Assembly: GCA_905116865.2 (NCBI GenBank)
Contig: CAJHNH020002042.1
Coordinates: forward strand, 20,001 to 84,000
DNA: 64,000 bases
Origin: Candidula unifasciata
Taxonomy: Eukaryota; Mollusca; Gastropoda; Stylommatophora; Geomitridae
Reading direction: 5' to 3'
The notes under the pieces: generated by a model
What the model was told of the DNA's origin: nothing
Database searches by the model: none
Seen by the model: only the letters and a program-made list of their open reading frames with translations
In this document: positions 24,030-34,100 of the stretch, in pieces
Layout of the letters: each line of letters begins with the position of its first letter
How positions within the stretch are numbered: the first letter of the stretch is position 1
Translations under genes and position numbers: made by a program

Positions 24030-24240
24030 CTGACTGACTGACTTTCTACCCCACCAGGACATCACACAAGCGATAAACACGCGCTGACACAAAGTGCCAC
24101 CATGTGGATGAGGATCACCGTGGAGACGTCCCAGAAACCGCCTTCAGCCATATTTATGGCCTGGCTATATTGCAGCCCCCGGCAAGAGCCAGGGTGTGGC
24201 TTCAAATAAAGAAAAATTTCATCCTAAAAAAGGATGGGGA
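24030..24240 (+). repeat. Repeat family E copy
   Basis: ctaccccaccaggacatcac, acaaagtgccaccatgtgg and gccagggtgtggcttcaaat. Reverse copies at 37490-37720 and 58010-58205. Confidence 0.75.
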
Positions 24241-24389
24241 ATGACTTATCAAAGTGTTACACCCAACTTTTTGTCATCAGTGGAAGTGCTGAGCATAAAC
24301 TAAACACATAGTTCTGGCTTCCATCAGAAAAGTGTATGCTATATAATACAAGGAGAATCCCATCAATTTCTGGAACGTCAAATTATAAA

Positions 24390-25185
24390 CCAGCCTGGGA
24401 AGGCTAACCTAGGCAACAAATGCCTGCGAAGGCTAACCTAGGCAACAAATGCCTGCGAAGGCTAACCTAGGCAACAAATGCCTGCGAAGGCTAACCTAGG
24501 CAACAAATGCCTGCGAAGGCTAACCTAGGCAACAAATGCCTGGGAAGGCTAACCTAGGCAACAAATGCCTGGGAAGGCTAGCCTAGGCAACAAATGCCTG
24601 GGAAGGCTAACCTAGGCAACAAATGCCTGGGAAGGCTAGCCTAGGCAACAAATGCCTGGGAAGGCTAGCCTAGGCAACAAATGCATGGGAAGGCTAGCCT
24701 AGGCAACAAATGCCTGCGAAGGCTAACCTAGGCAACAAATGCCTGCGAAGGCTAACCTAGGCAACAAATGCCTGCAAAGGCTAACCTAGGCAACAAATGC
24801 CTGCGAAGGCTAACCTAGGCAACAAATGCCTGGGAAGGCTAACCTAGGCAACAAATGCCTGGGAAGGCTAGCCTAGGCAACAAAATGCCTGGGAAGGCTT
24901 AACCTAGGCAACAAATGCCTGGGGAAGGCTAGCCTAGGCAACAAATGCCTGGGAAGGCTAACCTAGGCAACAAATGCCTGCGAAGGCTAACCTAGGCAAC
25001 AAATGCCTGGGAAGGCTAACCTAGGCAACAAATGCCTGGGAAGGCTAACCTAGGCAACAAATGCCTGCGAAGGCTAACCTAGGCAACAAATGCCTGGGAA
25101 GGCTAGCCTAGGCAACAAATGCCTGGAAAGGCTAGCCTAGGCAACAAATGCCTGGGAAAGCCACACATTTTGCAGCCATGTTGTA
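24390..25185. repeat. 29-bp minisatellite, about 26 copies, inside a family F repeat
   Basis: Unit ggctaacctaggcaacaaat plus gcctgcgaa or gcctgggaa. Flanked on the right by cagccatgttgtaaatt, the normal continuation of family F (see 6950-7060). Confidence 0.95.
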
Positions 25186-25269
25186 AATTGATTTCCACTT
25201 TAATGCAAACCTTCCTTAGTTGTCTCTCATGACATGTAAGAGGTGACTATTAATTAGTTACTTCCCTCA

Positions 25270-25700
25270 TAGGACCTTATTAAGTTCACAACCAACATCC
25301 AGCATTCGGAACATTCCCATTCTCCATCCTCATCTTCAGCAGCCAGAGAAGAGTTCCAGTTCCAATGCTGCCAGTAGCAGTTTTATTATGTGTCCATCTT
25401 GCCTTTCCTCTGAGTGTAGAATGTCGACTAGATCTCCTGGTCACTTCCCGCTGTACCATTCTCTACAGGCCATAATTGTGCCCCACATTGTTCACTTACT
25501 CACAAGACCCCGAGACCCTATCTTGCTTGTCATGCATCAATTCATCACCCAGGCAGTCTGTCCCCTTGTTTTTTTCCCAGCACACTTGCATACCCTGGAG
25601 AAAATATCCAAAGGATGCTGACTACACTGGACCTCTGAAGTAATGCTTGCCACTCTGCACAGAACATGCCTGTCTCCACCTTATTCATCATGGGCTTTGG
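25270..25700 (+). repeat. Repeat family B copy (long form)
   Basis: catcttcagcagccagagaa, then caattcatcacccaggcag, ggagaaaatatccaaaggat and gcttgccactctgcac, collinear with 26450-26920 and 52400-52830. Confidence 0.75.
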
Positions 25701-25759
25701 TAAAACACAAGTGCCAAACATTTTCCCAATACATAAACAAATGCACAATCTAATAATAC

Positions 25760-26130
25760 ATGCATGTTAACACAACACATTACTGATATATAAAAAGTGA
25801 CACAATTTACTATTGCACAAAAATACACACAATTTACTAATCATGAACATTAATATAATTTACCAATACATAAACAATCACATTAATTAATAACACATTC
25901 ATGTTCACACAATGTGTTAATACATAAATGTTTACACAATGTGATAAAACATAACTGCTCACATAATCTGTTAATACATAAATGTTCACACAATGAATCA
26001 ATACATAAATATTCACACAATGTAGTAATACATAAATATTCACACAATGTAGTAATACATAAATATTCACACAATGTAGTAATACATAAATATTCACACA
26101 ATATAGTAATACATAAACGTTTGCTCAATT
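25760..26130. repeat. 27-bp minisatellite, degenerate, about 12 copies
   Basis: Unit acataaatattcacacaatg plus tagtaat. Four near-identical units at 26010-26110, older units outside. Overlapping ORFs are artefacts. Confidence 0.9.
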
Positions 26131-26189
26131 AAAACATAATGACTCAATTTACTGATAAAGAAACTTATAGATCTAAATTTTTTTTAGAC

Positions 26190-26375
26190 CAATCGGCATT
26201 CAACTGGTGATGTGGTCAGCATTTTTAACTCCCAGGACATTAGCTGGTACTCATTTTAAGTTGGGTCAACGAGGTCAATTTCGAAGGGGGAAAACCCACC
26301 TCAATGCAGATTTGAATCATTAACCTTTGGGCCGGCAGGTGAGCGACTAGCCACTGCACTGCTACCGACCCAAAG
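26190..26375 (-). mobile_element. tRNA-derived SINE (SINE-C), unexpanded copy
   Basis: Minus strand: agtggctagtcgctcacc (A box) and gattcaaatctgcattgagg (B box), then gacccaacttaaaatgagta and gccgattggtct. Confidence 0.75.
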
Positions 26376-26449
26376 ATAAAATTAACTTATACATAAACCT
26401 TCCCAGAATTTATTAATAGAAAAAACAATCCACAAACAGATAATTTAAG

Positions 26450-26920
26450 TTGAGCTGAGTCAAGAATTGACATCACAGCACTCAGGGCATTCCCATGTAT
26501 GCTTCGTCCTGATCTTCAGCAGCCAGCGCAGAGTTCCAATACTGATGGTACCGGTCACAATCTGGTTATATGTCTGTCTTGCTTTTTCTCTGAGTGTATT
26601 GAGCCAGCCAGACCCTCTGGTTACACCCAGGTGACTCATTCTCTCCAGGCCATAATAATCTTCTTTCTCAACTGATTCTGTTGCTTGTTCCTAAAGGGCC
26701 TTGACCACATCTGCCTTGTCATGTATCAATTCACCACCCAGTGGTGCAGATCCAGCCAATCTGTCTGCTTGTTCATCACCCACCACTCCGGCTTAGCCTG
26801 GAGAAAAGATCCAGAGTATGCTCACTACTCATGACCTTCCCAGTGAAGCTTGCCACTCTGCTCAAAGCATCCCTGTCTTCACCTTTCTCAGCATGCCTTC
26901 AGAGTCTGTTACAATTACGA
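26450..26920 (+). repeat. Repeat family B copy (long form)
   Basis: ttgacatcacagcactcagg, ggtaccggtcacaatctggt and tgtatcaattcaccaccca, collinear with 25270-25700. Confidence 0.75.
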
Positions 26921-27219
26921 CATATGCATGTATTTTGTTTTCTCTACAAACAGATAGATGATCACACAATGATTAATACACGCATTTACACAAATTACTA
27001 ATATAAACAATCACTCATCATCACCAACCAATCAGCAGGTCCTTTACAGAATATCACTCTCGGTTCGGCACACCTGAAAGTCTCACTCGCTTTCATTGCC
27101 CGATTCTACAGACCTGTGTGCTTTCATTGCCAATGCATCTTCAATGCCTTGATCAACTTTTATAGAGGTCTACCTCTGCCTCGTGACATTTAACAGGGTC
27201 AAAATACCTCAACTTTTGG

Positions 27220-28095
27220 ATGCTCAATGCACAGATCATGTAGGAAGTCCATATTTTCTTCCTCTTGGACAACAGTACTCAAAGAATATTTCTGTAGCAT
27301 TCATGCTGTTTAGTTGTGCACTGCTAAAGCAAGTCTTTTTTTTCTGACCTTTATTGTGCAGTTGCCTTTATAGCTGTTTACTTGTGAGCCTGAATATTTG
27401 AAATCTTAGACATTTTCAATTTGGTCATTATCGATTATAAAATGTGAGTGGTGTGTTGTATTCAATGCGAACAATATTTTTTGTTATCTTTTCGAATTCA
27501 GAAAAATATGTTTTTCTTTAATGGTCTTTTTGACTGCCTAAATTAAATCTTCTAGGCCCTGTTGAAAAGGAGAACTGTGTGGTCTGCACATTAGAGTTCT
27601 GGGATAGATTTGCCTCCAACTATGAGTGAATCAAAGTTATCATAGGTCTCAACATTAATTGCATTTCTCATATTTTCAGCATATATGTTAAAAATGGATG
27701 GACAATGAATGCAGCCCTGTCTCACTCCTCTCTGCACCTCAAACCTCAAAATGTTTCCCCAGCTACTCTGACTGCTGCTTGTTGTTCATGGTAAAAGGAT
27801 TCAATTAGATTTACCAAGTGTGTTGGGAACCCCATGCACCTCATTATATGTCTGAGTTTTCTATGAACTCAGACAAAAGTCTTGCACAGTCTATGAAGCA
27901 TGTATCTTGTACTCTCTACATTTCTCAAGGATGATTCTCATTCCCGTGTTCCTCTGCTGTATTTTAAACCTGCTTGTGCTTCTTGTAATTTACATTCTTC
28001 AATCCTCTTCAGGATGATTTGCTGGCATGGCCGATCAGAGCTACGGTACAATAACTTGTACATCATTTTCGATTCAATTTTTTTCAGGAGAGGAA
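27220..28095 (-). mobile_element. LINE reverse transcriptase fragment, decayed
   Basis: Minus strand, across frameshifts: FNIYAENMRNAINVETYDN, SLIVGGKSIPEL, then CADHTVLLF where an active enzyme would have YADDT. Loss of one catalytic Asp and stop codons show that it is dead. Confidence 0.8.
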
Positions 28096-28317
28096 TTTAG
28101 ACCAGTGTTTTCCAAACTTTTCTTAGTCGCAGCGCCTTTTTTTCAATAACAAATTTTCCACGCGCCCTAGCTTAAGCAAAAGTATGACTATTCGTATGTA
28201 AGAGATAGAAAAAAAAAGAAAAAAACTGTATCTTTGAATATTTTGCGGCGCCTCTGTGAAGAGGTCACAGCTCCCCGGGGCACCACGGCGCGCAGTTTGG
28301 GAATTACTGATTTAAAC
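28095..28317. mobile_element. hAT MITE (Charlie-like) with 8-bp target duplication
   Basis: The element 28103-28309 starts cagtgttttccaaac and ends gtttgggaattactg (inverted repeat with mismatches). Flanks ATTTAGAC (28095-28102) and ATTTAAAC (28310-28317) match at 7 of 8 bases. 207 bp, GC-rich interior. Confidence 0.88.
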
Positions 28318-28384
28318 TGTTCTTTTCTACACTTTGTGCCAGTCAGCACTGTTCCAGATTTTCACACATACAGGGCATGATATA

Positions 28385-28675
28385 CACTTCTTCTTCTTGT
28401 GTTCACCAACTGTAAAATCTGGCGGAAAGTTCTGATTGTTCATCCACTTCTGGACTGCAGTCCTGTTCCAAAACCTGAGTGTTGTGTGTGCATCCATTTT
28501 ACAGATTTGACTCATTTGTATGCAGACTGTTGGTTCCTTGACTCTCAGGCAGATGCACTCCGACTTCGAAAGAAGTTTCCAATTAGTGGACTCTTACGAC
28601 ATGCTTTTGGGTAAGCAATGGGTCTATTCTTGTTTTCCCTATAATAGGGCCCTGGGACCCATACGGGGAATGATA
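28385..28675 (-). repeat. Repeat family A copy (reference copy)
   Basis: cttcttcttcttgtgttcac, tccacttctggactgcagtc, cagactgttggttccttgac, gactcttacgacatgctttt and ataatagggccctgggaccc. Near full length, about 290 bp. Confidence 0.85.
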
Positions 28676-28837
28676 TACACTGAAACTGGCTTCTCCCCCT
28701 GCTTGTTTCAACATTGCATTTATGCCTTTACATCCTGGAAATTTTCCTTCTTACTTTTTAAAATTTTGTATTGCTGCTCTTACTTCCTCTAATAAGTAGT
28801 GCTCAGGTTCTTTCTCTTCAACTTCAACCGTACTATC

Positions 28838-28984
28838 TGTCCTCTTTGTTGCATCTCTGTCCTCTTTGTTGTATCTCTGTCCTTTTTGTAGCATCTCTGT
28901 CCTCTTTGTTGCATCTCTGTCCTCTTTGTTGTATCTCTGTCCTCTTTGTTGTACCTCTGTCCTCTTTGTTGCATCTCTGTCCTC
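28838..28984. repeat. 20-bp minisatellite (cctctttgttgcatctctgt), left part
   Basis: About 7 units. The array continues at 30112-30255 after the LTR insertion. Confidence 0.92.
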
Positions 28985-30111
28985 TGTTGTGTGCTAAATT
29001 GAGTCAGCACACTACCAAGTGTCTAGCAGGTACTCTTCAGCTTCCTTTCTTAACAAGACAACTCGACGACGATGACACCGTCATATAAGTTTATTTAACA
29101 GGATACATGACACAAATGCAGAGACGTAGTTATTGATCACAGCTGACAGTCGCACATCGTTCATTTGTCCTCACAGCTCTCTATCTCTTAATGTGTAGTG
29201 ACCTCTCCTGGACTACTGCAGATACCAGGATGACGGCGTCCCACTCTCTGGACGCGTCGTACAGCTGAACAGGACGACTTCTCCCATTCACTGGACCTTG
29301 ATATTAATTCAGCATACAACACGGCTGACTGGAGACGGCCTCCTCTTGCCGTACTCCGAAACCAGGCACTACTGGCCTTCCGTCCCCTGGACTTACTTTG
29401 CCAGCGGGACCATATTTTCCATACCGCAATCCCGACACTTACTCAGACCTAAATGCCTGATAGTCGTACGGTATTCTAGTCGGTTAGACAGTCGTACGGT
29501 ATTCTAGTCGGTTAGACTCCAATGACCGACAGGACTTCTACCATAAGTCCTCTCATACTTTTGACATGTACCGCAATCTCGACACTTACTCGGACCTAAA
29601 TGCCCGATAGTCGTACGGTATGTTTGTCCGTTAGACTCGAGAGATTACCTGGACCCTGACTTGGTCTCTGACTCTCGTTTTCTCTCTCTTCTCGCTTCTG
29701 CTTCGACTGACAGCGCAGCCCAATTTATATATATCGAGTCCGTGTAGGTAGATGGTGATTACACGAGTGTGGGCGTTCTCGTGAATCATGATCTTGTGGG
29801 CGTTCTCGGGACTCGCTCATGTGAGCGTTCCCGAGGATCACGCTTATGTGGGTGGCTGATGTTACCCGAGAATCACGCTGTCACTTAATTCCCACTTTAT
29901 CTCGTTATCCACGCTTTCAGCCCACCACACAGACCCCCACGCGTCCACTTTCCCCCGTGCATGCACGCCTTGCTCATGAATAGACATTTTCACTGGTCTC
30001 CTCTTAATACTCAGCCCTGTTGACACTCTTCCCCCGTGAACTTCCAGGAAGTACAGTCATACCATTGCCCCTTCCCACAATATCACACTTTACCCAAATC
30101 AGCGCGCAACA
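28985..30111 (-). mobile_element. Solo LTR of an LTR retrotransposon
   Basis: Ends are TGTTG and CAACA. A 4-bp duplication CCTC flanks it (28981-28984, 30112-30115). Read on the minus strand it has a TATA-like atatatataaat at 29734-29723 and AATAAA at 29095-29090, about 105 bp before its end, the usual U3-R-U5 order. No coding region. It has an internal tandem duplication near 29430-29640 (tagtcgtacggtat). Confidence 0.8.
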
Positions 30112-30255
30112 CCTCTTTGTTGCATCTCTGTCCTCTTTGTTGTATATCTGTCCTCTTTGTTGCATCTCTGTCCTCTTTGTTGTATCTCTGTCCTCTTTGT
30201 TGCATCTCTGTCCTCTTTGTTGCATCTCTGTCCTCTTTGTTGCATCTCTGAACAT
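30112..30255. repeat. 20-bp minisatellite, right part
   Basis: Same unit as 28838-28984, resuming after the LTR. A C-rich tract follows at 30265-30289. Confidence 0.92.
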
Positions 30256-30723
30256 TTCTCTGTTCCCCCCCCCCCTCCCCCCCCCCCCTGTTGTTGAAGA
30301 AGCTCTACTTTGTTACATGTCTTGATTACAAATAGTTTCTTGTCTTCTCTAATTGCATTGCTCACTTTTGTCATTTGGCTTTTGTCAGAATTGTTTCTTG
30401 TCTTCTTTGATTGCATTTCACACTTTCGTCACTTGGCTTTGTTAGAATTGTTTTTTTTTTGTCTTCTCTGATTGCATTTCTTACTTTCTGTATGTTGCTT
30501 TTGTGCATTGTGATATTATTTCTGCATTTGTTTACTTTCATTAGGTGACATCTCATGCTGAACTGCCTTCAGTTTTTCAGACTTATGTTTCCCTCTTGTA
30601 TTGTACTCAGATGGTATGGGACATACATCAAAACGAATTGGGTGTGTTCGTTTTGTAAAAAAAAAAAAAGTTTTATACACTCACACAAAAGTAAAACATG
30701 AATTTACACATTTAACCACCCAT

Positions 30724-31122
30724 TTAGCAACAGAAGAGAGCTTCTGTGTTCTCCAGGCTTAAAAGAGTTTCTATATGTGTAAGGCACTTCTCTTTAAGTT
30801 GAGATAAGCTTTGGTTCTCCAATGCCAGATTATGAACATTTTCTGAATAAAATGTATTTAATGTTGTCACTAACCAATCCAAATCTGTATAATTCAGATG
30901 AAGAGAAATGGACACCACATGCCCTTTCTCAATGTTTATCTCAGTGTTTAATGTGCAAACATGTCCTCGGAATTCATGCCCTGAAAATGTTCGATGAAGT
31001 GAAAACTTTGGTGTCTTCCCATATATCCAGTTCCAGGACTTCAGTCGGCTTAGAATATCTTTGATGCCAGGGAATTCTGCTTCATTTATTGGGTTGATGA
31101 AATGAGCATTTTGAGGAGTCAT
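30724..31122 (-). CDS. LIPT1: LIPT1 terminal coding exon
   Basis: The acceptor is tcctgaacag, followed by 132 codons and TAA at 30726-30724. FINPINEAEFPGI and WIYGKTPKFS are typical of the lipoate-ligase C-terminal accessory domain. The internal ATG at 31122 is only the first codon of the exon. Confidence 0.95.
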   Translation of the reverse strand: MTPQNAHFINPINEAEFPGIKDILSRLKSWNWIYGKTPKFSLHRTFSGHEFRGHVCTLNTEINIEKGHVVSISLHLNYTDLDWLVTTLNTFYSENVHNLALENQSLSQLKEKCLTHIETLLSLENTEALFCC

Positions 31123-34100
31123 CTGTTCAGGAGATAGGAGAAATATAAAATTATGTATATATAAAAAAATATTTAAAAAATTGGTGCTTGTGTGTGTGTG
31201 TGTCCAAAAAATGAATACAACATAACCACTTGACATTCATCTGCTTGTCTAACCTCTATTACTGACATGTTGGTCTACACAACAGCCAGTCTATCACTCA
31301 CATACTGGTCTAGTCTATGGTTATTCTATCACACACATGCTGGTCTACTCTACAACCAGTCTATCATACTCACATGCTGGTCTAACTCTACTGAAAGTCT
31401 ATCAGACTTATTTGCTGGTCTAAACTACAGCCACTCTATCACACTCACATGCTGGTCTATTCTACAGTGATTCTCTCACACACTCACATGCTGACCTACT
31501 CTACAGTCAATCTATCACACACTCACATGCTAGTCTATTCTACAGTCAGTCTATCACACACTCACATGCTAGTCTATTCTACAGTCAATCTATCACACAC
31601 TCACATGCTAGTCTATTCTACAGTCAGTCTATCACACACTCACATGCTGGTCTATTCTACAGTCATTCTATCACACACTCACATGCTAGTCTAAACTACA
31701 GCCAGTCTATCATACACTCACATGCTGACCTACTCTACAGTCATTCTATCACACACTCACATGCTGACCTCTAAAGCCAGTCTATCACACTCACATGCTA
31801 GTCTAAACCACAGCCAAGAAAAGGTATAAACCCAAACGAAAAGTATATTAGCAAGCTTCACAATATAACAAATACAAACAAAACGTGAACCTTGCGGCTA
31901 TTGAGCCTTCATCAGAACATACACATTAAACTACAGCCAGTCTATCACACTCACCTGCTGGTCTATCTGCTGCAGAAACCTCTGACCTATGACATCCACC
32001 AGGAGTTCAAAGGTCATATCCAGGGCTTTCTCTTTCAAATTTAGCACAGAAGAAGGGACACTTTTGGTGGCTTTGCTATCCACACCATGCTAGCAGACAA
32101 AGCACAGTCAAGTATTTATTACAGTAAAGAATGTTAAAAAAAAAACAGTAAAGATCTCTTTATACACCTGTGGCAAATCAGGCATATAAGGCTAGACATA
32201 TGTGTATAGACCAGTCGGTTCTTGATGGATGATGTGGACATCATGTCAATTACAGTACAGTAGGACATCCGGCATGGTGAATTGCAGACTGCAAGATGTC
32301 CAGGTAGGCCTCAACTACAGTATAAAAATCTATGCATATAGGACATGAATGAACAGGTATTGAGCTAGATTTGTGGGAACAGAATGACATGAACTGTGTT
32401 GCATTAAGGGGGTACATTAGAAAGGGAGTAGGAAGTATGGAGAAAAATGACTGCAGACAGGTTAACAGCTGAGCATCTCAGAACAGAGAAGAAGCACATT
32501 AAACGCATGGAGTCGCAACAATGTTCCTGAAATTCCCTGGTATAACTGTGGAAGACTATTTTTAATGTGAGCGGGTCTTGCTAGTCGTGCTCACCATTAC
32601 CATGGGCAGTGATTCTCATGCTCCCCTATAGAACAAAGTAACACTATCATCTGGAAAGATGGAAAGGTGCCAGCAAGCTAGCAAGTAAATAAATGATTCT
32701 TTACATAGTCTGTAAAAACAAAAAAAATGTACCCATTTGAGTGCTGGTTACAGTACTGGACCTGGGGGTTACTCCCTGATGATCTCCACAGGGTGCAGCA
32801 TGTGACAATTCCTTGGAGGAGCCCAGGAGCAGAGTGTCATCTGTCAGCTCTTTTATGGAAGCCTCCTTAGATGGCAGAGAATGCCCATGATCTGCCCCTG
32901 TCTTCCCCTGAGGAGTCTACACAAGGTTACCCTAGATGGGTTCTTTAGAAGAACACAAGTAGATAAAGGGATAGAGAGGACATTACACAAATTAGGTCAC
33001 ATCATGTTTCCAGGAAACAAAGTTGGATATGTCAACCAAGGCCATCTCCAGGATGGGCCAAGACGCTCTTCCAGTCAGCTTTGAATCAAGGGCGAACAAA
33101 AAGTGTAGTTTTTCCGAGTGAAGTGGACCTGTCATTTTTACATGTGTAGTTAGTTACCTTGCTTTCAATTTACATTTTCAGAAGAAAAAAAAAAACTGCT
33201 GTAAGTTGTTAAGTGTTATTGTACTAGCTCTTGCTCATGCACAAGCAACATAGACTGTTGTCTAGGAGTCAGGTTCACAGATCAGGTGAGGTAGACTTCT
33301 CTTCTGACAAACTACCAAACGTCTCCAAATGACAGTCGACGGGGGTTAGCTTCAATTCCATATTTATTCACAACACCACATAAGTGACAAGAATTAACAT
33401 TACAGCCTAACACTTACGCCATCCAGGCAGTGAGAAGGACACCTTTATTGTCCTCAGCTGTACTTCAATATGGTTGTGCTACAACCACTTCACAGCTTTC
33501 ACTCCTTGCCATTCAGTATCAACGTTCACTCCATTTTACCCTGGATTAACTTTCATTCTTATCTCTCTGGGGTCCTGTCAAAGAATGACTTCCTAGTCAG
33601 CTGTTCCCCCCAGACCTCAATTTCCCAGGTGAGCTCACACAATTTGGTGTTTCGCCATTCTCAAGTCGACTTTATGCCTCTCAATCTAGAGACTTACCCA
33701 GTTCTGCCAACCAGTCAAACCCCTTACACTATATCTATTTTTAGCATCACTACAGTTATTAACTTTACCTGTGAAGGGTTCAGTACCTCAAATTATTGAA
33801 TTATGATACTTGCAGTGGATATATGTTAAGAGAAAAAATGGCTAAAATCAGTTTCAATGAAAAATAGGACACCTGGAAAAACCAGTGCAGTTTGCGTGAA
33901 ACATTTTCTTACGTCTGATTTAGTCAGTCCCCACTTCACACCCATCCCTCTAACAAAAATTCCAGAATTTATTATTATTACTTTTAATGAAGGAACTAAT
34001 ACATTTTAGGAAGATAAGATTATAAAAGCCTATTAACTATATACATCATACTAATTAATTAAAATGTTTTTCTCTGGTTTTTCTTTTTAGTTTGTATATG

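Noticed and set aside
28771..29088. ORFs with repeated SSLLHLCPLCCISVLFV
   Set aside because: Read-through of the 20-bp minisatellite.
31449..31694. 81-aa ORF in LIPT1 intron 4
   Set aside because: Plus-strand read-through of the 39-bp minisatellite (39 is a multiple of three).
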